A stretch of DNA of 64,000 bases. Origin: an uncultured Clostridia bacterium. Its GTDB lineage: Bacteria > Bacillota > Clostridia > Christensenellales > Pumilibacteraceae. The DNA is taken from contig CAMWXP010000001.1 of the NCBI GenBank assembly GCA_947178255.1, positions 1 through 64,000 of the forward strand, given 5' to 3'. The notes beneath the pieces are model-generated. The model was not told where the DNA came from, ran no database searches, and saw only the letters and a list, made by a program, of their open reading frames with translations. A program made the translations under genes and the position numbers. Below are positions 47,320 to 59,100 of the stretch, in pieces; position 1 is the stretch's first letter, and each line of letters starts with the position of its first letter.

Positions 47320-48459
47320 CTATTTAGCTTTTCTCCGCTTGAATTTTTTCTCTTTGCCGTCGGTATTGACGGTAACATTTACTTCGATGTTGGTATTCGT
47401 CACTGGCTCGGGTGCAGCTTCGGACGTCGGCTGCTCGCTTGCCGTCGCCGTCGCCTTGACCGGCGACGCAATATCGTACTTTTTGCTCGTTTCGTCGATT
47501 ATCATCTTAATGATATCATCGGCGGAAACGCGCTGGGCAATCGCCTCGAAGTTGAGTTTGAGACGGTGGCGCAAAACGGGATATGCAAGCTCGTGCAAAT
47601 CGTTGTACGAAACGTTGAATCTGCCGCTGAGCAATGCTCTGACCTTAGCCGCCGAAATAAGCGCTTGTCCCGCACGCGGGCTGGCGCCGAGACGGACGTA
47701 CTTCTTTGCCGCTTCGGACGCGCACTCGCTGTCGGGGTGCGTTGCCGAGCACAGCGTCATAGCGTAACGCATGACGGGTTCGGCTACGGGGATAGCGTTT
47801 GCGGTAGTGCGCATTTGCAAAAGCCCCTCGCCGTCGCAAGCCGCGTTGGCGACCTCGGCCATGGTCTTTTGCGTCATGTTAACTATGTCCATGAGCTCGT
47901 CAAGGCTGGGGTTTTTGACGATAAGCTTAAACATAAAGCGGTCCATCTGCGCTTCGGGCAGCGGATAGGTACCGTCCTGCTCGATCGGGTTCTGCGTTGC
48001 GAGAACAAAGAACGGCTCGTTAAGCTTGCGCGACACGCCCATAACCGTAACGGTATGCTCCTGCATCGCCTCGAGCAGAGCCGACTGCGTTTTAGGCGTA
48101 GCACGGTTTATCTCGTCGGCGAGAATGATGTTGCTGAAAACCGGACCGGGCTGGAACTGAAAGGTTGAATTCCCCTTTTCGTCCTTGACAACGATATTGG
48201 TGCCGGTAACGTCGGCAGGCATCAGGTCGGGCGTAAACTGAATACGCGAGAAAGGAAGATTGAATACTCGACCCAAGGAGCGAACCAAACGCGTTTTACC
48301 AACGCCGGGAACGCCTTCGAGCAATACGTTGCCGCCGGCAATCATAGCTATAATCGTTCCTTCAACGACCTCTTTTTGTCCGATAACGTCGCGTTCAATC
48401 TGAGCAAAAATTTCCTTACACTGCTCACTGAATTGCGTGACATCTTTTTCAGTAACCAT
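47320..48459 (-). CDS. MoxR-family AAA+ ATPase
   Basis: VLLEGVPGVGKTRLVRSLGRVFNLPFSRIQFTPDLMPADVTGT; ILADEINRATPKTQSALLEAMQE. Confidence 0.97.
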   Translation of the reverse strand: MVTEKDVTQFSEQCKEIFAQIERDVIGQKEVVEGTIIAMIAGGNVLLEGVPGVGKTRLVRSLGRVFNLPFSRIQFTPDLMPADVTGTNIVVKDEKGNSTFQFQPGPVFSNIILADEINRATPKTQSALLEAMQEHTVTVMGVSRKLNEPFFVLATQNPIEQDGTYPLPEAQMDRFMFKLIVKNPSLDELMDIVNMTQKTMAEVANAACDGEGLLQMRTTANAIPVAEPVMRYAMTLCSATHPDSECASEAAKKYVRLGASPRAGQALISAAKVRALLSGRFNVSYNDLHELAYPVLRHRLKLNFEAIAQRVSADDIIKMIIDETSKKYDIASPVKATATASEQPTSEAAPEPVTNTNIEVNVTVNTDGKEKKFKRRKAK

Positions 48460-48524
48460 TATGAATTTACCTCTTTAAAGTTGATATGTGTTGTTGTATG
48501 AGTAGTACGCGTTATGCGCGCTTT

Positions 48525-49766
48525 TTACGGCTTCAAGCCACCGAAGTAGCCTTCGATTATCTCACGGACGTCGGCGGGCAATTCTTTGCCTTCGGCAATC
48601 ATCTGCATGGCCTCTTCCCAGATTTGTTGGTAATAATCTTTAACCGGCGTGTCGCCGTCCATCCATGTATCGTCCTGTTTGGATTGACCGGAGCCCGCAC
48701 CGTCGCCGTAGCTGGGCTGACCGGGGTCGCCGTTGCCTTCACCACCGGGCTGACCGGGGCCGGGCTGACCGGGGCCATCGCCGGGCTGACCGCTGCCGTT
48801 GCCGGGCTCGCCGGGGTCACCTGCGCCGTTGCCGTCGCCGTCGCCGGGCTCGCCGTCGCCGGGCTGACCGGGTTCACCGTCGCCGTCACCGTCGCTCGGA
48901 TCACCTTTGTTGTCGCTCATTTCCACAAACAAAGCGCACATTTCTAAATCTGCGGTAATGTTTTCGTCTAAACGCACAGGTTCGTTGCTTTCGATGTAAT
49001 CGTCAAGCATTCCGAACATCTGAAGGAGACCCAACATGTCGAGATACTGTGCGTCAATCCAACCGTAAAAATACCATCCGTCCTCGGCGACCGCCATGAC
49101 GATTTCCGTAGACTCGCCGTCGGCAATCACCTGATCGGAGTCGCCCTCGATAAATCCATCACCGTAGGTGATATAGCTTACCGTGTGATACTCTATTTCT
49201 TTGTCGACAATTTGCTCGGCTATCGCTTTCGCCTTAGGTATCGTGCCGTTATAGCTCAAAATACCTACCGTCTGAATAGCCGAATACGACATAGCGACGG
49301 AGGCTACCGCAGCAATAATCTTTGTGGGAATACGCATGGCAAGCTTAGTGGCGCCCTTGGCCGCCATGCCCGCCACTTTACCGCCCGCGGTCGTCGCCGC
49401 TTTACTGAGCGAAACAAGCGCCGCCTTCGCGTCCTCGCGCTGGCGCTGTGCGATATACGAATTGTCGCCTTGAAGCTCGTTCATAGTAACGATACGCTCT
49501 TCCAGGCCGAGACCGTCCACGCGGTGTGCCATAGATTTGGCAGTCGGGCGGAACATCCAATGATAAAACATGGGCGTCGCGGCTCCGGCAATCGCAACTC
49601 CGATTATCGGCGCAATCCAAAAATACTCGAAATCGACAAGCCAAAAAATAAACGTAAGCACCGCGGCTACAAATAAGCCGATAGTCAATCCGCAGAGCAA
49701 CGCTTTGATTATTCCCTCTGTTTTCAGACGGGAACAATACTTGTTGTAGATCTGATTGCTGTCCAT
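48525..49766 (-). CDS. Membrane protein with Gly/Pro/Asp-rich collagen-like low-complexity tail
   Basis: MDSNQIYNKYCSRLKTEGIIKALLCGLTIGLFVAAVLTF TM; GDGEPGQPGDGEPGDGDGNGAGDPGEPGNGSGQPGDG. Confidence 0.8.
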   Translation of the reverse strand: MDSNQIYNKYCSRLKTEGIIKALLCGLTIGLFVAAVLTFIFWLVDFEYFWIAPIIGVAIAGAATPMFYHWMFRPTAKSMAHRVDGLGLEERIVTMNELQGDNSYIAQRQREDAKAALVSLSKAATTAGGKVAGMAAKGATKLAMRIPTKIIAAVASVAMSYSAIQTVGILSYNGTIPKAKAIAEQIVDKEIEYHTVSYITYGDGFIEGDSDQVIADGESTEIVMAVAEDGWYFYGWIDAQYLDMLGLLQMFGMLDDYIESNEPVRLDENITADLEMCALFVEMSDNKGDPSDGDGDGEPGQPGDGEPGDGDGNGAGDPGEPGNGSGQPGDGPGQPGPGQPGGEGNGDPGQPSYGDGAGSGQSKQDDTWMDGDTPVKDYYQQIWEEAMQMIAEGKELPADVREIIEGYFGGLKP

Positions 49767-49813
49767 AATAACCTCCTCTTTTTTGCGCCGATACAGATGT
49801 ATAGCGCTAATAA

Positions 49814-49890
49814 AAAGGCACCGCAATATAAATGCGACGCCTTTGTCGAGTAATATTGTAAGTATATCATATAAAAATCATGCTTGTCAA
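49814..49890 (-). promoter_or_regulatory. Promoter and terminator-like leader hairpin of the MoxR/VWA/LRR operon
   Basis: TTGACA(49885-49890)-18-TATACT(49861-49866); RNA AAAGGCGUCGCAUUUAUAUUGCGGUGCCUUUUU (49814-49844). Confidence 0.8.
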
Positions 49891-50008
49891 GCAAAAAAAC
49901 GCATTATTCCACGCAATTACCCCGCTTTATACATTATATTATGCATAAAAAACGCAAATAGTATCGGTAATACTTGTATATTGTTACGCGCTTCGTGTTC
50001 GCTAATAC

Positions 50009-50038
50009 AAAAAGGCCGGTAATTACTACCGACCTTTT
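50009..50038 (-). terminator. Rho-independent terminator of the giant LRR gene
   Basis: aaaaggccggtaattactaccgaccttttg. Confidence 0.75.
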
Positions 50039-50114
50039 GCTTTGCTTAACGCGCTGAGCGCAACCGCAATATTATCTATTACCTGTTATCTATTATATCA
50101 GCGGCTTGCCGCGC

Positions 50115-53100
50115 TTACGGTCTTGTGTAACCCCACACGATATTCGCGGCGATAACTCCGTCGGGACGGGTCTCGTAGACGGGATCGGGAGCGACGGGTT
50201 CCTCGCCCTCTTCGGGTTCTTCGGGTTCGGGTGTAACGTCGACCTGCTTGGAATTATAGTTCCAGTATTCCGACCAATCGTCGGGCGCTTGGGTGCGCGT
50301 TTCGATGTTGATGGTCTGCGACGAAGTCCAGCCGTCAAACGCGTAGTCGCGTATCTCGGTCACCGTTTCTGGTATGACTATCGAGGTAAGCGAGGTGCAG
50401 CCCGCAAACGCAAACTCGCCGATATACCCGACCGACGCGGGAATTTCAATCGACGCGAGCGAGGTGCAGCCGTCAAACGCGTGGCTGCTGATATACTCGA
50501 CGGTACTCGGAAGCGTTATCGAAGCAAGCGAAGTGCAGCCCGCGAACATATAGTTCATAACGTCGTCAAAGCCCTCTTCGAGCGTCACCGAAGTGAGCGC
50601 CGTGCAGTTTTGGAATACGTTCCAACCGAGATTATCGAGCTTCCCCTCTATCGTCACCGATTCGAGCTGTTTGCAATCGGCAAAGACGTCGGAATACACA
50701 CTTACGCCTGCGGGTATCGTTACGCTTTCAAGCGCCGTGTTTTGGAGCGCGTTCGAGCTGAGGTATTCAAGCTTTTCGGGCATATTGATTGTCGTGAGCT
50801 TGACGCAGTTTTGGAACGCGCGGTAGTCGATACCTGTATGACTGTCGGGCAACTCTACCTCGACGAGGTTTTCGCAGTCCGCAAAGCCTCTGACGTACGT
50901 GCATACCAAGTTGGGCTCTACAATAAGCTTGGTAAGATTTTTGTTGCCCGCGAACACGTCGCTGCCCATGCCTGCGAGGTTGGAAGGAAGCGTAAGCGTT
51001 TCGAAGCCGCAGTTTTCAAACGAGCTGTCGCCCAAGCGGAAGTCAACGTCTGTCGGCCATGTTACGTTTTTGAGATTTACGCAGCCGCCGAAGGTCTGGT
51101 CGTCGCGCGTCTTGTCGCCCGAATAACCGCCGCCGAACCACATAACGTTGGACAGTACGACGCTTTCGAGATTGGTGCAGCCGTGGAACATATATTCGGG
51201 CATAGCCGAGTTAATCGTATACGAATAGCCGACATTGTAAGTAGTGTAAGACATTGTATATGTGGTAAACCACATACGTCTGACGTTTATAGGCGAAAGG
51301 TCGACGCTGGTAAGCGACGTGCAGTCGGCAAACACGCCTCTATCCTCGCCCTCGGGGCCTAAACCTTGGGCGAAGCCGAGCGGCGAAGCATTCTCCTCAA
51401 ACGTGATAGTTTCCAGAGCCGAGCAGCCTGCGAAGCACGCGTTGCCGAAGTAGGTTATGCCCGCAGGCACATACAGCGACTGCAAGCTTGTGCAATCCAT
51501 AAATACGTACTTGGGAACAAGCTTGAGCGCGGTGGAAAGATGTACGCTTTCAAGCTTATCGCAGTCTCTGAACGCACCTTGCATAATTCTTGTTACCGTG
51601 TCGGGCAGGTTAAGCTCGACAAGACCGCTGCCACGGAACGCTTCCATATAAATCTCTGTGAGCGACGTGGGAAGATCGATATGTTCGAGCGACTTACAGT
51701 TGTAGAATGCACCCCCGTAAATGTGCGTGATCTCGTCCGGCAGAGTTACATGTTGGAGCGACGTACAGTTGTAGAACAGATATGCGGGAACATACTTGTT
51801 GGTGCCCGTCACGGTGTTATACAAATGAGGACGGTTGCCGAGCTCAATCGATTTGAGCGACGTGCAGTTGTAGAAAGCGCCGAGAGATCCGATCGTGGTA
51901 ATATTGGAGCCGGCCGCAATGCCGAGCTTGGTATCGGACGGGGTAACGGTAACCGTTTCGAGATCGGAGCAGTTGGCAAACGCAGCGTTGCCGATTTGGT
52001 TGACCGTTCCGTCGAGAGTAAAGCTTGTAAGCCCTGTGTTGAAGAACGAGCCCGTACCTATGGATACTATTCCGCTCGGCAGCGTTACCGAAGTAAGGCT
52101 CGTGCAGTCGGAAAACAGGTAGGTAGCAACATAATTGGTATATCCCACCGTCGTCAACGTCGGGCTGTTATATATCTTGCAACGAGTGGACAAGTCTATA
52201 GATTTGAGCGACTCGCAGCCGCCGAATACGCCGCGGCCTGTCAAACTACCCGTCGGAGCAAAGCTCAACGCGGTGGTGCCACCCGCAAAGCCGAGACCGG
52301 TAACGCCGTCGTCCGCCTCGAAGGTTACGGTTTCGAGCAGCTCGCAGCCCGCAAACGCGGCGGAGTTTATAGTCTTGACCGTGCCCGGTATTGTTATGCT
52401 TTCAAGCAGCTTGCAGTCCATAAACGCATAAGTAGCGATGGTAAGCATGCCTTCGGGCAAAGTCATTACGCTCAAAGCGGTGTTGTTAAACGCATAGCTG
52501 TTTATCACCGTTACATTGGACGGTAACGCTACCCTGCCCAAGGAAAGGCAGTTTTGGAACGAGTTACTGCCTATCTCGGCGGTGTTGCTATGGAGCGTAA
52601 CGGTAGAAAGCGCGGTGCAGCCGTTAAACATGTGGTTGGGAACAGTAATCGTCGTGGCGGTCGCGGAGTTATAGATAGGACGCGTCGAAAGGTTTATCGA
52701 TTCGAGCGACGTGCAGAAAGCGAACGTACCACGCGTGTTGCTGTTTGCCGTCGCCGCCGTGCCGCTGATTATAACGAGCTTATCGGAGCTCTGAGCAAAC
52801 GTAACTGTTTCGAGCGACGTGCAGCCGGCAAACGCACCCTTGCCCAACGACTCTACCGTCGCCGGAATGTTGACCGACGTTATTGTTGTGCAATCCATAA
52901 ACGCACCGTCGTTAATCGTCTTAACAGATGCGGGGATCGTGAAGTTGCCGAGTTGTGCGCAAGCGGCAAATGCGTTTATGCCGATAGTTTCGATATCGTT
53001 GGCAAACACTATCGTTTGAAGGCTTGCGTCTTTGTTGAACATGTACTGTCCAATCGTCTTTGCGCCGCCGGTAAAGGTGACCGTTTCAAGGTTTTCGCAC

Positions 53101-56100
53101 TCGGAGAATAGATAATTTCCTACAGCGTCGGGCAAGCCCGCGATAGTGACTTCGGTAACGCCGGAGTTTGCAAACGCATACTGACCTAAAGTTTCGAGGT
53201 CGGGCAACGTAAGCTCGCCGAGCGACGTGCAGTATCTGAACGCGTACTGTCCGATGCTCTTTACCGTATCTGTAAAGGTTATCTTTTCCAAACTCTCGCA
53301 GTTTTGGAACGCATAGTCGCCTATCACCTCAACGCCTTCGGGAATTGTGTACTGCGTGTCGTTGCCGATATACTGAACAAGCGTTTTGCCGTCCTTACTC
53401 AACAGCGACTTCATATCCGAGCTGACGGTGAACGACGCGTTGCCGTCGGCAACCGTCACGTTCAACTGCTTGCAGCCTAAGAATGCCGTAGACGCTATGG
53501 TTTCTATCGTGCTCGACAGCTTGATATTCTTAATTCCGCTGTTAAGGAACGCATTGGCGTTTATCGTTGTAAGACCTTCGGGTAAGATTATATTGGTGAG
53601 TGCGGTGCAACCCTCAAAGGCTTGAGTGCCGATAGTCGTAAGCACGGAGCCGTCACCCGTAAAAGTAACCGTATCTAAACTCGTGCAGTTTTGGAACGTA
53701 CACTTGCCGATAAACGCGGACCCATTAGTCGGAATAGTCACGCTCGTCAAATCCTTGCAGTTCGCAAATATATAATACGTCATAGTATCTGACGTTGAGC
53801 TCGTGATCGTATCGGGAATTACGATCGAGGTCAGACCGGAATATTCAAACGCGTAATCTTTGAGAGAGGTAAAGCCGGTCAAGTCGAACGACTTTAAGCT
53901 CGTGCAGTTGAAGAACGCGCTGCTGGCTATTGTGACAAGCTTGCGCTCTGCATTGACGCCCTTGTCGACAAACGTTACCGTAGAAAGCGACGTGCAGCCG
54001 AAAAATTCATACGTGGGTATTTCCGCAAACGATTTAGTAGGTATAGTGACCGACGTAAGCGCCGTATTAAATCTGAACGCATAGCTGCCTAAAGAAGTAA
54101 CGGACGACGGTATGACAAACGACTTGATCGCCGTGGATTGGAACGCATAAGTACCGATCGTTTTAAGGGCGTCGTCTTTACCCGTGTCGACGATTGTAAA
54201 GCCGTGAGCCGAGTCCCCTGCGCAATTCTCGTCGACGCAGGTTTCGGGGTTATGGCTGCCGAGGTTGGAGCAACCGACAAAAGCATAGCTACCTATCGAA
54301 GTAATCGTATTATCGATAGCTACCTTTTTAAGACCTTGTATGCCGATCTGAACGCTCGCACTCGAAGTGCTGCCGGGGGTAGTGGTGTTGGGATAATAAA
54401 CTGTCGTAGTCGTGCCTGTGCCGCACAAATAACCTTGGATGGATCCGCTGCCATTTATCGTCAGCTCCTCGAGCGCGTTGCACTTGTAGAACATGTGGTA
54501 CGGCAGCACACCGTTGGTCGCTATTATCGCAGTTTTGAGTTTAGGACAGTTCGCGAACGTACCTTTTAAGCCGTTTGTATCGTTTTGCGTGGTAGTGGTA
54601 GTGGTCGTTATAGACAGATTCTTGTTAGTGTTAAGTTTAATCTCGACCGACGTCAATTCCGCGCAGTTGGCAAACGCAGACTCGCCTATCGTAGCGACCG
54701 TAGCGGGCAATATCACCGAGGCTATACCGCTACCGTTAAACGCGTTCTTGTTTATGGTCGTAACGTTAGTCATTACCACCTGCGTAAACAAGCTGCCGGT
54801 AAACGCGTTCTCGCCTATAGTGCTTACCGCTACGGGCAGAGTAAGCGTACCGCCACCCGCATTGGAGAACACGCCTGCGTTTATAGCCTGTAATTGCGCG
54901 TCCTTGTGAATAGTAAGCGCGGTAAGATTGGCGCAGTCGGCAAACGCGTTCAAACCGAGACGGGTCGTGCGCTCGGGCAGGTTGACCGTTTTAAGGCTCG
55001 AACAGCCTTGGAAAACGCCTTGCGTATCCGAAGTGCCGCCCACATCGAGTTTGCCTGCGGCGTTGGCGTTGTCGGGCGTGAAGTACACCGTTTGCAGGTT
55101 GGTGCAGCCGTAGAACGCGCCCGCACCGATAGTCTCCACGGTGTTGGGAACGGTAACGCTCTTTAAGTATGTGTTACCCGCAAACGCTCCGGCATCGATT
55201 GTCGTGACGCCTTCCAAAACCACGTAGCTTTCTGCATTCTTGTTGGCGGGATACAGCATAAGCTCGGTCTTGGCAGCGTTGTAGATAACGCTGTCCTCTA
55301 TATAGTACTTGGTGTTGCCCGTAAGGCTGATTGACTGTATATTGTCGCAGCCGGCAAACGTGGCAACGTCAAGCTCGGACAACGACGACGGCAGAGTTAT
55401 CGTCGTCAGGCTGCTGCCGTCAAACAGTGCGGAGCCGAGAGTTTTGACCGTGTTGGGAATAACTATTTCGGTAAAGTTCGTTTGCGCAAACGCTCTGTCG
55501 CCTATTTTGGTAAGCTGCGAGCCGTCCGCGAACGTGAATTCCGTTATGCGCGTGCAGCCGTCAAACGCACTGGCGCCTATCTCTTTGACGGTGGCGGGCA
55601 CGCGAATTATGTTCAAGCCCGAGCACTTTCCAAACGCATATTTTCCTACATGCGCCAACCTGCTATTTTCGCCGATAGTAAGCGTGTGCAGCATTGAACA
55701 ATCGTAAAATGCGTAATCGCCGATATAGGTAAGTCTGTCGGGCAACGAGAGCATGGTGATACCGATAAACCAGTTGAACGCACCCGATTTTCTGGCTACC
55801 GCATCAGCGTCGTTGCTTGCGTCGTTTATTTTAAGGTCGACTTCGGTCTCACCCTCCGGCGTCGGTTGGAAGGAGAACGACGTAATGTTATAGCACGTTG
55901 TAAACGCGCGGGCGTTAATGCTTGTAACGTTATACGGAATAACAACCGCTTTCGTTCTGGACTGCGGGCAGATTATGACCTCGCGGATTTCATCTGTAAC
56001 CTCGCCGTCCTCGTCTGTAATAACGTCGTGATAGTAGATTATGCCGTCGTCGGTATAGTACTTGCCGCCCTCTTTGATGTTTATGGCATTCAGCGCCGAG

Positions 56101-59100
56101 CAGTATGTAAACGCGTCGGCAGCGAATACGTCATAGTAGTCGGAAATGTCGTTACCGTTATCGTCGAACTTCTTTATATACGTCAAGCCCTTGGGCAGAT
56201 TGACCGTTTGAAGCTTCGAGCACGAATAGAATGCGCTCGGACCAATAGTTATTTCGTTGGTGTTGTCCTCCGCAAACGTGACGGTAACAAGCCCCATACA
56301 GTTGTAGAAGGCGCTGTTCTGAATGGCGTAAACGGTGATCTCACCATTGTCGTTAGTCTTGTTCTTTACCGATTTGGGTATGGTTATCGACGTCAAACCG
56401 CGGCAGTTGTAGAACATGAACTGCGGGATTGTTTCGATACGCTCGGGCAGATTGATAGAGTAAAGCTGCGAGCAGTTGTAAAACGCGCCGGACGACGCCG
56501 TAGGATTGCTCGTAGTGCATGTATCGTAAACGGTAAGCGTGTTTGCAAGGTTGCCGCCTTCGAATATTACGCGTTGAAGCGACGTGCAGCCCGAAAACGC
56601 CTTAGCTCCGATTTTATTGACCGTGTTGGGAATGTTTATCTCTTCCAACAACGTGCAGGACAAAAACATTGCGTGCGGGATCTCGGTCATGCGTGCTGGA
56701 ATATTTATTTCCGTAATGCCGCAGTTTGCAAATATATTTGTGGATTGGTCGTTAGTACTGGAAGTGGTTACGTCGGCGTACCTGCCAAAGTTAAGCGTCG
56801 TCGCGTAATCTATGTCGCTATCCTCATCGACGTTTGCGGGCGGCTCGTCAAAAGTGACCTTATCAAGCGCTTTGCAGTAATAGAATGCGCCGTATCCGAT
56901 GCGATGCACAGTTGCCGGAATCGTGATTTCTTCTATTTTTTCGAGATAGTAAAACGCATAGTCGCCTATTTCGGTGACGTACTGCGGCATAACGATTTCG
57001 GTTATCGCTTTGTCGTTATAGAACATCCTGTCGGGTATTTTTGTTATGTAGTCGTTGAGCGTTACCGTAGTAAGACCGGTGCAGCCCTCAAACACTTTTT
57101 CGCCCAGCTCTATTGCGCTTTCGTTCTCGAACGTGACGGTTGTAAGCGCGGTGCAGTTCATAAACGCTTCGTCGCCTATCGACTTGACGTTTTTGCCTAT
57201 CACTATGGCGGTCAGCGAGGTGTTGCCCTTAAAAAGCTGAGCGCTCAAAACCTTTACCTGATCGGGCAACGTGAACTCGCCCGTTCTGCCAAGCGGGTAG
57301 AACAGCATTTCCTCAAAGCCTTTGGTGAACAAAACGCCGAGGTATGTCTCGAAGTGCTCATTATTCTCGTCTACCGTTATTTCGGCAAGCTTGGTGCAGC
57401 CGCCGAACACGGCTTCGCCTATTTCACAAACATACTCGGGCAGATCGATTTCGATTAGCGCCGTGCAGCCGTTAAAGGCAAAGTCGCCTATTGCGAGCGC
57501 CGCCGTCTTGCCGTCTTTAAGCTCGCCGAATTTTATCGTGTCAAGCTTGGTGCAGCCCGCAAAGGCGTACTGCTCTACCTCTGCAAGGGTCGCGGGAATA
57601 AATATCTCGGTAAGCCCTGTGCATTTGTTGAACGCATACTCGCCCAGTTTGGTGAGTGTTTCGGGGATTTCAAATTTTGTCAAAGCGTTGCAGCCCGCAA
57701 AAGCATACTCGCCTATCTCGACCACGTTGCCGTTGCTCGAGTCGAAAGTGGCAAGCTTGGTGCAGCCCTCGAACGCGTGCGCGCCGATCTTCATGTCGAA
57801 CGGATCGACGACATCGGACTTAAACGATACCGTAGTCAAATTAGTGCATTTATTAAATGCGTAGTCTCGTATTTCGACGGCATAGTACGGCAGCTCGACG
57901 CTTGTAATTTGCGTGTTGGATACAAACGCGCGCTCGCCGATAATAGTAATGCCTGTCGGAAGCTCGAGTTTGCCTACGACAGCTTTTATCGGGCAGTAAA
58001 GAATAGTGGTTTTTGCCGCGTCGGTCAAAAATCCGTCAACCGCGCCGTACTTTTTGCTATTCGCTTCAACTTCGATGGTCTTAAACGAGTTGCACGATAC
58101 AATCATTTCGGGGTTGAACGAACTAAGACGCGCAGGGATCTTTATACGTTCGAGCTTAGATAACGAATAAAACGCTTGGTTTTCAATCACAAGCGCTTTT
58201 ACATTGCTATCCTCGGTAACCTCGCCGCCATCCTCGAACTCTATGTCGGTAAGCGACGAGCAGAGATAAATCGCCTGACCTTCTATTCTGACAACAGATG
58301 TCGGAATGATGATCTTGGTGGCTTTTGCGTAGTACAGCGATCTGTACGGCAGTACGGTCGTTCCGGCTTGAATCTTGTATTCAGCGTCCGCCTTTCCGCG
58401 CGGGTAAATCCACAACGCTTTGGATGTGATATTGCCAAAGTCGTCCAATACGTCGTGGTACAGAACGCCTTCGTGGCTGCTGTACTCGGGAAGAACGGTG
58501 CCCTCTACGTCGTAAACGATGAACTGTTCTATGTTAGTGCTTGAATTGAATCCGTTTGTATCGACGTACTTAATCGAGTTCGGGATGCGCACGGTCTTGA
58601 GCATGGTGCTGCTCGTAAAAGACGCACTGCCGATTTCGGTGACCTTTATGTAGCGCGTAGTGCCGGGCTCTCTGTACGTCGCGGGGATAGTAAGATCTGC
58701 CGGTGCGTGCTGCGTCCAGTATTGAGTGTTTTTGGATATGCGGTATGTGCCGTTGGTCAATTTCTCAAACGAGAATATCGAGTTCCAGCACGCATACACG
58801 GTCATGTTGCGCGATATGCCCCAATCGCTTATGCTTTTGCCGGTCTCGTCGGTGTAGCGCACTTCGAGGCCCTCGGAATCGCTGTACCAACCCGCAAAAA
58901 CAAGCGAGGTGTCGTCGTTAGTCGGAATAGGCCATTGGAAGGGACGTCTGTACGTTACTTTGCCCTTTTCCGAGCCCGCGGGAAGATCGCCGTTTTCAAA
59001 CGTTATATCATAGGTTTTGGGCGACCAGTTTGCATATAATACGAGCCCACCGATATTGCCGAAATACGTATCGGTATAACGCGCGCCAAAGCCATCCGCG

